Assembly: GCF_900108245.1 (NCBI RefSeq)
Contig: NZ_FNUY01000001.1
Location: 372,001-436,000, forward strand
Length of the DNA: 64,000 bases
Direction: 5' to 3'
Origin: Allobosea lathyri
GTDB lineage: Bacteria; Pseudomonadota; Alphaproteobacteria; Rhizobiales; Beijerinckiaceae
The notes beneath the pieces are model-generated. The model did no database searches. It had not been told where the DNA came from and saw only the letters and a program-made list of their open reading frames with translations. This document shows positions 17,111 to 25,879 of the stretch, piece after piece. Made by a program: the position numbers and the translations under genes. How positions within the stretch are numbered: position 1 is the stretch's first letter; every line of letters starts with the position of its first letter.

Positions 17111-18061
17111 TCAGGGCAGGTTGACCTGCTGAGGTTCGACGCCGTGCACCTGCCCGGCCGCAGTGCTCGCAAGCTGGCCAACCTCGGTCAGGATGCGCCC
17201 GAGCGCCTCGAAATCCTGCCGCCGGGGCGATGATCGGCGCCAGGCCAACCCGATCGAGCGGCTCGGCTGCGGCTCGGCGAAACGGAACAGCCGCACCGGC
17301 ATATCCGCGCGCAACTCGATCGGCAGCGCCATCGCCGGCATCAGCGTGGTGCCAAAACCATTGGCGACCATCTGCATGATGGTCGAAAGGCTGGAGGCGC
17401 CATATTGCCGGCGCGACTCGATGCGGGTCGTGCCGCAGAAGCTGAGCGCCTGATCGCGCAGGCAATGCCCCTCTTCGAGCAGCAGCAGATTCTCACCTGA
17501 CAGCGCAGCTTGCGGCGTGAAGGGCGCCTCGTTCCCCGGCGAGCCCGAGGGCACGACCAACAGGAACGGATCGTCGAAGAGCGGCAAAGTCTCGAGCCCT
17601 GCCCGGTCTATCGGCAAGGACAGCAAGGCGACGTCGAGCCGCCCATCGGCCAGTTCGTCGAGCAGGGTCGCCGTTTGCGTCTCGCGCAAGCGCAGGCCCA
17701 GACCGGGATAGCGTCGCTGCAGCATCGGCAATGTCGCCGGCAGCAGATAAGGCGCGACCGAAGGGATGACGCCGAGGTCGAGATCGCCGCTCAGCAGGTT
17801 TGGCCGGTGCCGCGCATGGTCGACGAGATCGCTGGCCTCCAGCAGGATGCGCTTCGCCCGCTCCGCGATCTCGTGCCCCGTCTCGGTCAGCGCGATCGCG
17901 CCACGCCGCCGCTCGACGAGCTGGCAGCCGAGATAACCCTCAAGCTCCTGAATCTGCAGCGAAAGCGCGGGTTGGCTGACATGGCACTCCTCGGCGGCAC
18001 GCCCGAAATGGCGATGCCGCGCGACCGCGGAGAAATAACGGAGCTGTTTCAAAGTGACCAT
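17111..18061 (-). CDS. oxyR: Hydrogen peroxide-sensing regulator OxyR
   Basis: A 316-residue LysR-type regulator with the helix-turn-helix at residues 15-60. The redox pair is intact: Cys200 and Cys209 in EEGHCLRDQALSFCG, matching Cys199/Cys208 of E. coli OxyR. Peroxide forms a disulfide between them and converts the protein to an activator. It is divergent from the catalase gene 136 bases away, the standard arrangement for peroxide-induced control. Confidence 0.95.
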   Translation of the reverse strand: MVTLKQLRYFSAVARHRHFGRAAEECHVSQPALSLQIQELEGYLGCQLVERRRGAIALTETGHEIAERAKRILLEASDLVDHARHRPNLLSGDLDLGVIPSVAPYLLPATLPMLQRRYPGLGLRLRETQTATLLDELADGRLDVALLSLPIDRAGLETLPLFDDPFLLVVPSGSPGNEAPFTPQAALSGENLLLLEEGHCLRDQALSFCGTTRIESRRQYGASSLSTIMQMVANGFGTTLMPAMALPIELRADMPVRLFRFAEPQPSRSIGLAWRRSSPRRQDFEALGRILTEVGQLASTAAGQVHGVEPQQVNLP

Positions 18062-18197
18062 GTCGATTTGATAAACTTATCGCACAAGCGGGTAAATGGT
18101 ATTGGACATCATCGTCGCAAAGCGCTGTTACTTCCTCCAATTCAAAACCGGCCAGTTGCTCTATTGGGTTGCCGGCAGTTCGCCAGGAGGAGAAATC
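18062..18197. promoter_or_regulatory. oxyR/katA divergent promoter region
   Basis: 136 bases between the divergent starts. GATAA-AC-TTATC at 18070-18081 is an interrupted palindrome just upstream of oxyR and a candidate LysR-type (OxyR) contact site. A strong ribosome site AGGAGG (18185-18190) precedes katA. The assignment of the palindrome to OxyR is inferred from position. Confidence 0.5.
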
Positions 18198-19703
18198 ATG
18201 TCCGACAACAAGACCATGACCACGACGGCCGGCGCGCCGATCCCGGACAACCAGAATTCGATCACTGCTGGAGAGCGCGGCCCCGTCCTGATGCAGGACT
18301 ATCAGCTGATCGAAAAGCTGGCGCACCAGAATCGCGAGCGCATTCCGGAGCGCGCCGTCCACGCCAAGGGCTGGGGCGCGCATGGCACGCTGACCATCAC
18401 CGGCGACATCTCGAAATTCACCAAGGCCAAGTCGCTGCAGCCGGGCGCCGTCACCCCGATGCTGGCCCGCTTCTCGACGGTTGCCGGCGAAATGGGCGCG
18501 GCCGACGCCGAGCGCGACGTTCGCGGCTTCGCGCTGAAGTTCTATACGCCGGAAGGCAATTGGGATCTCGTCGGCAACAACACGCCGGTCTTCTTCGTGC
18601 GCGATCCGGTCAAGTTCCCCGACTTCATCCACACCCAGAAGCGCCACCCCAAGACCAATATGCGCTCGCCCACCGCGATGTGGGATTTCTGGTCGCTCAG
18701 CCCCGAAAGCCTGCACCAGGTCACGATCCTGATGTCGGATCGCGGCCTTCCGACCGACGTGCGCCACATCAACGGCTACGGCTCGCACACCTATTCCTTC
18801 TGGAACGACAGCGGCGAGCGCTACTGGGTGAAGTTCCACTTCAAGACCATGCAGGGCCACAAGCACTGGACCAATGACGAGGCGTCCGTCGTCGTCGGCA
18901 AGAGCCGCGAGACCACGCAGGAGGACCTCTACAACGCGCTTGAGCGCGGCGAGTACCCGCGCTGGAAGGTGCAGGTCCAGATCATGCCGGAGCTCGACGC
19001 CGAGAAGACCTCGTACAATCCCTTCGACCTGACCAAGGTCTGGCCGCATGCCGAATATCCGGTGATCGACATCGGCGTGATGGAGCTCAACCGCAACCCG
19101 GAGAATTATTTCGCGGAGATCGAGAACGCGGCCTTCTCGCCGTCGAACATCGTGCCGGGCATCGGCTATTCGCCGGACAAGATGCTGCAGGCCCGTGTCT
19201 TCTCCTATGCCGACGCTCACCGTCACCGGCTCGGCACGCATTACGAGAACATCCCGGTCAACCAGCCGAAAAACCCTGTTCATCACTATCATCGCGATGG
19301 CCAGATGAACACGTATGGCGGCATCCGCACCGGCAATCCCGACGCTTACTATGAGCCCAATTCCTTCGGCGGTCCGGTCGAGGCCCCATCCGCCAAGGAG
19401 CCGCCGCTGAAGATCTTGGGCAATGCCGACCGCTACAACCATCGCATCGGCAATGACGATTATTCGCAGCCACGCGCTCTCTTCAACCTGTTCGACCAGG
19501 GCCAGAGGGAGCGGCTGTTCTCCAACATCGCCGCCGCGATGGGCGGCATCCCGCGCGCGATCGAGGAGCGCCAGCTGGCGCATTTCGACAAGATCCACCC
19601 GGACTATGGCAACGGCGTGCGTCGCGCCCTGTCGAAGGCCGACGGCAACGAGCGTCCGGGCATCTCGGTGACCAAGGACACGCCGCAGCAGGCAGCGGAA
19701 TAA
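18198..19703 (+). CDS. katA: Monofunctional heme catalase
   Basis: A 501-residue small-subunit catalase converting hydrogen peroxide to water and oxygen. Distal His55 ([13 protein letters not shown]), Asn128 ([11 protein letters not shown]) and the proximal heme ligand Tyr337 ([15 protein letters not shown]) are all present. The ATG at 18198 has a near-ideal AGGAGG ribosome site, so the longer open frame upstream is not used. Followed by a strong terminator. Probably induced by OxyR, encoded divergently. Confidence 0.97.
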   Translation: MSDNKTMTTTAGAPIPDNQNSITAGERGPVLMQDYQLIEKLAHQNRERIPERAVHAKGWGAHGTLTITGDISKFTKAKSLQPGAVTPMLARFSTVAGEMGAADAERDVRGFALKFYTPEGNWDLVGNNTPVFFVRDPVKFPDFIHTQKRHPKTNMRSPTAMWDFWSLSPESLHQVTILMSDRGLPTDVRHINGYGSHTYSFWNDSGERYWVKFHFKTMQGHKHWTNDEASVVVGKSRETTQEDLYNALERGEYPRWKVQVQIMPELDAEKTSYNPFDLTKVWPHAEYPVIDIGVMELNRNPENYFAEIENAAFSPSNIVPGIGYSPDKMLQARVFSYADAHRHRLGTHYENIPVNQPKNPVHHYHRDGQMNTYGGIRTGNPDAYYEPNSFGGPVEAPSAKEPPLKILGNADRYNHRIGNDDYSQPRALFNLFDQGQRERLFSNIAAAMGGIPRAIEERQLAHFDKIHPDYGNGVRRALSKADGNERPGISVTKDTPQQAAE

Positions 19704-19729
19704 TTCTCCGCCCTTCGTCGGACTCAAGG

Positions 19730-19757
19730 GCCGCGGCGCAAGCCGCGGCTCTTTTTT
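19730..19757 (+). terminator. Rho-independent terminator after katA
   Basis: GCCGCGGC (19730-19737), loop GCAA, GCCGCGGC (19742-19749), then TCTTTTTT. Eight-base GC stem with a U tract, 26 bases after the katA stop. Confidence 0.9.
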
Positions 19758-19774
19758 GTAGAACGTGCCGGCAC

Positions 19775-19892
19775 AGCCCTCATCCTGAGGAGCCGCGAAG
19801 CGGCGTCTCGAAGGATGCTCCAGCGGTCGCCGGAGCCCCCTCGAACATCCTTCGGGACGCGCCCCTACGGAGCGCTCCTCAGGATCAGGGCT
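19775..19892. repeat. Complete intergenic inverted repeat, family A
   Basis: The outer arms AGCCCTCATCCTGAGG (19775-19790) and CCTCAGGATCAGGGCT (19877-19892) pair with one mismatch. The inner arms CGTCTCGAAGGATG (19804-19817) and CATCCTTCGGGACG (19846-19859) also pair with one mismatch. Same element as at 40119-40238. Confidence 0.88.
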
Positions 19893-20003
19893 CGGCGGAG
19901 TTGCCGGGCGATCAGCAGACCCAGTCAAACCCGCTACCGCGACGCCCTGCCTTTGGCTAAGCTCGCAGCATTGTCCCGTCTGGAACGAATGCGAGTCTGT
20001 ACA

Positions 20004-21212
20004 ATGAGCGAAATGACGCCTGAAGAAACCAAGGTCACGGCCTGGCTCGCCAGCCGCAAGGACGCGATGGTCGCGCTGCTACGCGAGATGGTCGACACCG
20101 ATTCAGGCTCATACGACAAGGCCGGCGTCGATCGGGCAGGGCAGGTGCTCGCTCGTTTCCACGAGACGAACGGGCTCAGCGTCGAGATCGTCCCGGACAG
20201 CCGCTTCGGCGACGCCGTAAGGGCACGCCTGCCCAACCCCTCCGCCAATGACCAGCGTCCGGTTCTGCTGCTTGGCCATCGCGATACGGTGTTTCCGCAG
20301 GGCGAGCCGACGCGCCGGCCCTTCACCATCAAGGGCGGCCGCGCCTATGGGCCTGGTGTCGCCGACATGAAGGCGGGCGTCGTCATCGAGGCCTTCGTCG
20401 CGGCTGCCTTCGCCGAATGTGGCGGCTTGCCGGCGCCGCTGATGATGCTGACAACGAGCGATGAGGAAATCGGCTCGCCGTCCTCGCGCCCGATCATCGA
20501 GGCTGCCGCCCGCGAGGCGCGCTGCGTCTTCAACGCGGAGCCAAGCCGCTTGCCGGCCGGCACCGAGTTCGCGCGTGATCAGAAGCAGTCGATCACCTCA
20601 GGCCGCAAGGGCGGTGTCTTCATGCGCGCCGAGTTCATCGGCAAGGCGGCCCATTCCGGCGCCAATTACGAGAAGGGCGCCTCGGCCATCGTCGATCTCG
20701 GCCACAAAATCCCCAGGCTTCAGGGCCTGACCGATCTCGAAAAGGGCGTCACTGTCAATGTAGGGCTGATCGGCGGCGGCCAGACCGTCAACACCATCGC
20801 CCCCCATGCCTGGTGCGAGATCGACCTGCGCTATGTCACCGCCGCCCAGCGCGACGAATTGGTGGACGCGATCCGCGCGATCATCGAGACCCCTGTCGTC
20901 ACGGGCACGAGTGCGGCCCTGACAATCAAGGGCGAGTTCGTGCCGCTCGAAGGGACGGCGGAGTCGCAGAAGCTGTTCGAGACCTATCGCGAGGCTGCTG
21001 CGGGCTACGGCATCAGTGTCAGCGCCGAATTCACCGGCGGCTGCGCCGATTCCGGCTTCACCGCGGCGCAGGGCTGCCCGACCTTGTGCAGCGTCGGGCC
21101 GATTGGCGGTATGGCGCATACGCCTGAAGAGTTCCTGGAGGTCGAGAGCATCGTCCCGGCAGCGCAGCTGCTGGCGCTGGCGGTGATGCGCACCGCAGCC
21201 CGGATGGAGTGA
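20004..21212 (+). CDS. M20 family metallopeptidase, carboxypeptidase G2-like
   Basis: A 402-residue zinc peptidase of family M20. Zinc and catalytic motifs in order: LLLGHRDTVFPQG (His and Asp), GPGVADMKAG (bridging Asp), TSDEEIGS (catalytic and ligand Glu), and FNAEPSR. A dimerisation domain occupies the middle third. Relatives remove C-terminal glutamate from folate-like or acyl-glutamate compounds. No secretion signal is seen. The ATG at 20004 gives a normal M20 start. Confidence 0.9.
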   Translation: MSEMTPEETKVTAWLASRKDAMVALLREMVDTDSGSYDKAGVDRAGQVLARFHETNGLSVEIVPDSRFGDAVRARLPNPSANDQRPVLLLGHRDTVFPQGEPTRRPFTIKGGRAYGPGVADMKAGVVIEAFVAAAFAECGGLPAPLMMLTTSDEEIGSPSSRPIIEAAAREARCVFNAEPSRLPAGTEFARDQKQSITSGRKGGVFMRAEFIGKAAHSGANYEKGASAIVDLGHKIPRLQGLTDLEKGVTVNVGLIGGGQTVNTIAPHAWCEIDLRYVTAAQRDELVDAIRAIIETPVVTGTSAALTIKGEFVPLEGTAESQKLFETYREAAAGYGISVSAEFTGGCADSGFTAAQGCPTLCSVGPIGGMAHTPEEFLEVESIVPAAQLLALAVMRTAARME

Positions 21213-21227
21213 CGGCCTCAGTAACCC

Positions 21228-21812
21228 TCAGCGGCAGAGCAGATCGACCCGGCGCGCAATCACGCTTTCGTCGTCGATCTGTTCTGTCAGCGACTGGAAC
21301 CAGTTGAAGCCGACCCAAAGGGCCAGCCGATCCTCTACCTCGCTTTCGGCGATCTCTCCGCGCAGGGCAGCCCTGACGAAGATCGCGCGCGCCGCTTCGA
21401 GCCGCGCGCCCAGGAACTTGTGGCGCAGCGCGTCGAGCGCCGCCGCTCCCCCCTGCGCTTCCGCGACGAGTCCGCGAAAGGCGCTGCCCGCCGGGTTGCC
21501 GCGCCAGAAGCGCCAGAGATCGATCGTGTAGCGAATGAGATCGCTGCGCAGGTCGCCCAAATCCGCAGCCACGACGGCAGCGGCCTTTTCCGCGGAATAA
21601 ACGGCGACGAAGAGATCGGCCTTGGTCGACCACCAGCGGTAGATCGTCGGCTTGCCCGCGCCGGCGCGCCTGGCCACCTCGTCGATCGAGAAACCGGCAT
21701 AGCCTCGCTCGACCAGCAGTGATCGTGCAGCTGCAAGCACCGCCGCCTCCGTGTCCGGGTTTCGTCTGGCGCCGATCGAGGCGCGGCGGGCGGGGGGCTG
21801 TGCGGCGGCCAT
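21228..21812 (-). CDS. TetR family regulator
   Basis: A 194-residue repressor. Its N-terminal TetR helix-turn-helix is at about residues 20-65 (FSIDEVARRAGAGKPTIYRWW), followed by a ligand domain with conserved WRFWRGNPAG. It is divergent from a 69-residue membrane protein gene, with two palindromic sites between them. It is probably autoregulated and controls the small gene. Confidence 0.9.
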   Translation of the reverse strand: MAAAQPPARRASIGARRNPDTEAAVLAAARSLLVERGYAGFSIDEVARRAGAGKPTIYRWWSTKADLFVAVYSAEKAAAVVAADLGDLRSDLIRYTIDLWRFWRGNPAGSAFRGLVAEAQGGAAALDALRHKFLGARLEAARAIFVRAALRGEIAESEVEDRLALWVGFNWFQSLTEQIDDESVIARRVDLLCR

Positions 21813-21851
21813 CTCGATCCTTCACATCATCTAACACCACTTGACTTAACG

Positions 21852-21896
21852 AAACGGGTCGTTTAGATCAAGGGCCATACGAAACGTACCGTTTCG
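21852..21896. promoter_or_regulatory. Two palindromic operators for the TetR regulator
   Basis: Site 1: AAACG-GGT-CGTTT at 21852-21864. Site 2: CGAAACG-TAC-CGTTTCG at 21880-21896, a perfect palindrome with a 3-base centre. Both share the half-site AAACG and have the same 3-base spacing; their centres (21858 and 21888) are 30 bases apart. They sit between the divergent starts at 21812 and 21915. Confidence 0.8.
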
Positions 21897-21914
21897 ATTG
21901 AAGGGAAATCCCTC

Positions 21915-22124
21915 ATGATCATCCGAAGCTTTGCATCTCTGTGGGCCAGAGGCCGTTTCCTCGCCGTCGCGATGGTCGGCGCATATCTGATCCTGAACAC
22001 ATTATTGGCGCTGCTCGCGCCCCTGACGGCGCATTGGCCGACCTATGCGGTCACGGCCGTGGCCGTGCCTCCGATGGTCATGGCGATGGTCCATCTCGTC
22101 ATCCCGTTGGCCAAGCGAGTCTGA
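21915..22124 (+). CDS. Small two-helix membrane protein
   Basis: A 69-residue protein with two hydrophobic segments (about residues 14-36 and 43-63) and basic ends (starting MIIRSF, ending AKRV). It has AAGGGAAAT upstream and sits directly behind two operators recognised, in all likelihood, by the divergent TetR protein. I do not recognise a family with certainty. Control by a TetR protein suggests a response to a small molecule, as an accessory membrane component, but nothing in the sequence names the substrate. Confidence 0.72.
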   Translation: MIIRSFASLWARGRFLAVAMVGAYLILNTLLALLAPLTAHWPTYAVTAVAVPPMVMAMVHLVIPLAKRV

Positions 22125-22155
22125 CCTGGCGTCAGTGCAGCCGCGGATTCGCTGC

Positions 22156-22193
22156 ATCAACTAAGGCATTCTTGATCAACTAAGGCATTCTTG
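22156..22193 (+). repeat. Exact tandem duplication, 2 x 19 bp
   Basis: ATCAACTAAGGCATTCTTG occurs at 22156-22174 and again at 22175-22193, immediately before the ribosome site of the next gene. A recent slippage or repair duplication is the simplest explanation. Confidence 0.95.
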
Positions 22194-22205
22194 GAGGTCG
22201 TCACG

Positions 22206-22874
22206 ATGTCTCTGCGCAATCTTGCAGGCACCGCTTTTCTGCTGGCCGCGGTAGGTGCGCCAGCCATGTTCGCATCGAGCGCTTTTTCATCGGAAGGAAC
22301 GATCGTGACATCACAGCCGGCGGTCCAGCTTGTGCCCCGCAAGACGCTGCCCATTCCTGAAGGCTTCGAACAGGTGAGCGCGACGGATGTGCGCGTCGAT
22401 GGCGAAGCGGCACGCCTTGTCCGAAGCGAGAGGACGAATGGGCGCAATGGCGGGCTGGAAGGTGAGCATGTCAGCATGCTGGTCACCCCGGCGGGTCGGC
22501 TCAAGGGATTCGTCCGCATGGACGGTTCATTGCGAAACCTGGCACTCCCCAGCCGGGAGGACACCAGAGCGATCGCGATGGCGTTCCTCTCGGATCATGC
22601 GCCCGATCTTCTGCAGGCTCTCGCGATCAGTTTCATCGAGCCACATGACGAGGTTGTACTGCTTGACGGCCAGCGTGAGGCGCTCACGGGCATGAAGGTC
22701 AAGATGCGCAATCTCTCTGACGGTCGCTGGTTCTGGGTCATCATCGGCGGCGACCGCCAGGCAATGGTCTTCGAGCGCGACATCGTCTGGGCAAATCTCA
22801 AGGGCCGTCGGCAAACCGAGAAATGGCTCCACGATTCCTGGCTAAAGGACCGTCGCGCTCGAAACCGACCGTGA
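22206..22874 (+). CDS. Exported protein of unknown function
   Basis: A 222-residue protein with an N-terminal signal peptide (MSLRNLAGTAFLLAAVG, cleavage near FASSAFS). The mature part has no cysteine cluster or recognisable motif; it contains LVTPAGRLKGFVRMDGSLRN and ends in a basic tail. The ATG at 22206 has GGAGG about eight bases upstream, formed partly by the tandem duplication just before it. It is convergent with the GH15 gene. I do not recognise the family. Confidence 0.78.
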   Translation: MSLRNLAGTAFLLAAVGAPAMFASSAFSSEGTIVTSQPAVQLVPRKTLPIPEGFEQVSATDVRVDGEAARLVRSERTNGRNGGLEGEHVSMLVTPAGRLKGFVRMDGSLRNLALPSREDTRAIAMAFLSDHAPDLLQALAISFIEPHDEVVLLDGQREALTGMKVKMRNLSDGRWFWVIIGGDRQAMVFERDIVWANLKGRRQTEKWLHDSWLKDRRARNRP

Positions 22875-22898
22875 CGGGTTCGGGGTGCCGCGCTCGGC

Positions 22899-24740
22899 TC
22901 AGAACGCCTCTTCCCAGTTGCGGCTCAGCCGCATTGCCGAGTTGATCAGGCCGACCATCGAGTAGGTCTGCGGGAAATTGCCCCAGAGCTCGCCGGTCTT
23001 CAGATCGGCATCCTCCGAGAGCAGCCCGAAATTGTTGCGCCGCTTCAGGATGCGCCCAAACAGTTCCTTGGCTTCGTCGCTGCGGCCGATGGCGTGCAGC
23101 GCATCGACATACCAGAAGGCGCAGATCAGGAAGCCGGTATGCATGAAGCCGAAATCGTCCTGCGTCGCATAGCGCAGCAGCAGGTCGCCGCGCGTGAGGT
23201 CACGCCCGATCGCCTCGACGGTCGCGATGAAGCGCGGATCGTCGGGCTTGACGAAACCCAGTTCGGCGAAGAGCAGCAGCGTCGCGTCGAGTTCCGTCCC
23301 GCCGAAGGTCGAGACGAAATGGCCCTTCTCCTCGTTCCAGATATGGTCGGAGATAACGCCCTTCAGCCGCTTCGACTCGCCCTTCCAGTATTCCTTGCGA
23401 TCGGCCCGGCCGAGCGTGCCGGCGATGCGGGCCAGCCGGTCGCAGGCGGCCCAGCACATCACGCTGGAAAAGGAGTGCACCGCCTCCTTCTCGCGCAGCT
23501 CCCAGGGACCGGCATCGGGCTTGTCGAAATAGGCGATGGCGAGCTCGCCCATGCGCTCCAGCTGGCCAAAAAGCGAGTCCTTGCCGGGCTGGATCAGGCG
23601 CTGGTCGAAAAAGGAGTGTGTCGCTGCCAGCACGACGGCGCCATAGCCGTCATTCTGGATCTGCGTGGCCGCGCCATTGCCGAAGCGCACCGGCTGGTGG
23701 CCGCGATAGCCCGAGAGGTTAGGCGCCTCGAATTCGTCGAGCGCGCCGCCGCGCGTGATCGGGTAGAGCGGCGGCAGATGTTCGGCGCCGCTCTCGGTGA
23801 AGGTGTCGACGATATTGGTGATGAAGCCGAGATAGTCCTCCATCGTCCGCGTCGTGCCGAGCCGGTTCAGCGCATGCACGACGAAATAGGCATCGCGCAG
23901 CCAGCAGAAGCGGTAGTCCCAGTTGCGCTGCGTGCCGGGTGCCTCGGGGATCGATGTGGTCAGCGCTGCCACGATCGCGCCCGATTCCTCGAAGGAGCAC
24001 AGCTTCAGCGTGATCGCGGCGCGGATCACCTCCCTTTGCCAATCGAACGGGATCGACAGCGAACGCACCCAGTCGCGCCAGTAATCGGTCGTCTTGTCCA
24101 GGAATTCGCGCGAGGTCGTCTCGATCTCGGCGCGCAGAGCCTCGTCCGAGCCGATGAAGAAGGAGAAAGGCCGGTCGACAGCGAAGGGAATGCCTTCGAT
24201 GACATAGGAAATCGGTGCATCGGTGGTCAGCCGGATGGTCTGGTCGGCGCCGACGAAGCGGACATGGTTGGAACCGCGGGTCATCTCGTCGGGCTCTTCG
24301 CCCAGGCCGAGGCAGGGCTTCACGATCACGCGGATGCGCGGCCTGCCCGAAATCCGCCGGACGCGGCGTACCAGCTGCGGCGGCCTGAAGAAGCGCTCAT
24401 AGCGCACGAAACGCGGCGCGAAATCGAGGATCTCGATGGCGTTGCCGCTGTCGTCGGACAAGACGGAGGAGAGGATCGCGGTGTTGTCGAGATAGCTTTG
24501 CTCGCAGCGGGTCATCCCGACCATTTCGATGGCGAAGAAGCCCTTCTCGGGCAAGGCGTCGCCATCATCGGCCTTGTTGTCGATCAGGGAGCAGAAGACC
24601 GGGTCGCGGTCGAAGCGCGGGAAGCAGCCCCAGACGATATGGGCTCGCCGGTCGATAAGCGCGGCAATCGAGCAGTTGCCGATCACGCCGAGGTCGAGCG
24701 AGGCGGAATGCCGCCCCGCGGTCGTCGTCGATACTGTCAT
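22899..24740 (-). CDS. Glycoside hydrolase family 15 protein (glucoamylase/trehalase-like)
   Basis: A 613-residue cytoplasmic GH15 protein. The N-terminal domain starts with LDLGVIGNCSIAALIDRR and the C-terminal alpha/alpha barrel has WDYRFCWLRDAYF, HLPPLYPITRGGALDE and CWAACDRLARIAG. GH15 enzymes hydrolyse alpha-glucosides; this bacterial group, encoded beside otsA/otsB, may be a trehalase or may process a glucosyl product, which is inference. The start at 24740 is 8 bases after the otsB stop, so the two form an operon. The frame is open much further upstream only because it runs through otsB. Confidence 0.88.
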   Translation of the reverse strand: MTVSTTTAGRHSASLDLGVIGNCSIAALIDRRAHIVWGCFPRFDRDPVFCSLIDNKADDGDALPEKGFFAIEMVGMTRCEQSYLDNTAILSSVLSDDSGNAIEILDFAPRFVRYERFFRPPQLVRRVRRISGRPRIRVIVKPCLGLGEEPDEMTRGSNHVRFVGADQTIRLTTDAPISYVIEGIPFAVDRPFSFFIGSDEALRAEIETTSREFLDKTTDYWRDWVRSLSIPFDWQREVIRAAITLKLCSFEESGAIVAALTTSIPEAPGTQRNWDYRFCWLRDAYFVVHALNRLGTTRTMEDYLGFITNIVDTFTESGAEHLPPLYPITRGGALDEFEAPNLSGYRGHQPVRFGNGAATQIQNDGYGAVVLAATHSFFDQRLIQPGKDSLFGQLERMGELAIAYFDKPDAGPWELREKEAVHSFSSVMCWAACDRLARIAGTLGRADRKEYWKGESKRLKGVISDHIWNEEKGHFVSTFGGTELDATLLLFAELGFVKPDDPRFIATVEAIGRDLTRGDLLLRYATQDDFGFMHTGFLICAFWYVDALHAIGRSDEAKELFGRILKRRNNFGLLSEDADLKTGELWGNFPQTYSMVGLINSAMRLSRNWEEAF

Positions 24741-24748
24741 CGTCAACC

Positions 24749-25540
24749 TTATGAAAAGCTGGAGGCGGTCAGGCTGCCACGTTCGGCGGCCGCCAGAAGG
24801 ATGGTGCGAAGGTCCGTCGGAGATTCGATGCGACGGGTGGCGCAGGTGTCGCCCCCGCCGATCCGGATCGAGAGGCCGCCAAGCGCGTTGACCGCCTCGA
24901 AGCCCGCTTCGTCGGTGATGTCGTCGCCGATGAAGACAGGCCTGCGCCCGGCATAGGGCGTTATCTGCATCATCGATGTGATCGCGGCGCCCTTGCTGGC
25001 GCCGGCCGGCACCAGTTCGGCGACGGATTTGCCCTCCTGAAGCCTGACCCCGGGACCCATCCGCTTGGCGACGGCGCGCATGAGGTCCAGCGCCTCGTCC
25101 TTGAGCTGTGGCGCGAGGCGCCAATGCAGGGCCGCAGAGATACGCTTGTCTTCGATGATGATGCCGACATTGCTGTTGGCGAAACGGACGAGATCGCGCA
25201 TCGCCTCGCGCATCGCCACGGGAACGTCGGCCTGCGACAGGATCTGGCCGTTGACCCGAATCTGTGCGCCGTGAAGCCCGGCGGTATCGAAATGATAGGG
25301 AGTGAGGACCTCGTCGAGAAAGGCGACGGGCCGGCCCGAGACCAGCGCCAGCGCGCCGCCGAGGCTCGTGCGCAGGGTTTCCAGCGCGGGAGCCACGAGC
25401 CTGTCGAGCCTGACATCGTCGGGCGAGGGCGCGATTTCGACAAGCGTCCCGTCGAAATCAAGAAATAACGCGATGTCCTGCTCCGCCGCGGCGAAGTCGC
25501 GGATTTCGCTGACAGAATCTGGTTCGATCAATGTCATCAT
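24749..25540 (-). CDS. otsB: Trehalose-6-phosphate phosphatase
   Basis: A 263-residue HAD-superfamily phosphatase. Motif I is DFDGTL with nucleophile Asp28 and Asp30, the middle has SGRP, and the C-terminal motif is FIGDDITDEAGF. It removes phosphate from trehalose-6-phosphate made by OtsA, encoded divergently 339 bases away. A second in-frame Met at 25537 is an equally good start. First gene of the otsB-GH15 pair. Confidence 0.94.
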   Translation of the reverse strand: MMTLIEPDSVSEIRDFAAAEQDIALFLDFDGTLVEIAPSPDDVRLDRLVAPALETLRTSLGGALALVSGRPVAFLDEVLTPYHFDTAGLHGAQIRVNGQILSQADVPVAMREAMRDLVRFANSNVGIIIEDKRISAALHWRLAPQLKDEALDLMRAVAKRMGPGVRLQEGKSVAELVPAGASKGAAITSMMQITPYAGRRPVFIGDDITDEAGFEAVNALGGLSIRIGGGDTCATRRIESPTDLRTILLAAAERGSLTASSFS

Positions 25541-25879
25541 CTGGGTCTGTCTGAGTGAGAAAGGCGGCTAAAACACGGCCTCACGACTGAGAATTCCTTA
25601 TCTGCGGCATTTCGAATGAACGGCCCGGCGGCGGCTGTTCTCGAACTTGCCACATTCTGCTTCCAGCTTGCACCCGCTGCCACGGTTTCAACGTATAACC
25701 GACATCGCTTCGCCACCGATCAGCGCGGCCATCTGGAAACATTACGTTTGCAGCTGCGTTCTGTTCCTGCCGCCGGGATTTTTGCGGCCCGAATTTTTAA
25801 TGCCCGAGTTTTTGTCCGTGACGAAATCTGGGCGAAATGAACTTCGGGCGAACGGCTGAATAAGGAGTGCTTCCCCGCC
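25541..25879. other. otsB/otsA divergent intergenic region with three tandem 15-bp repeats
   Basis: 339 bases without a convincing gene. Three imperfect 15-base units follow each other exactly at 25773-25787, 25788-25802 and 25803-25817, each of the form CC(C/G)G-R-RTTTTT plus four bases. They are 63 bases before the otsA start. A weak 74-codon frame at 25616-25840 has no coding character. The repeats are candidates for a regulator site serving the trehalose genes. Confidence 0.6.

Noticed and set aside
17940-19928. 662-codon minus-strand frame opposite katA and part of oxyR
   Set aside because: Antisense shadow of catalase; catalase active-site residues are all present on the plus strand.
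25616-25840. 74-codon frame between otsB and otsA
   Set aside because: Covers the tandem 15-bp repeats, lacks a ribosome site and has no protein-like features.
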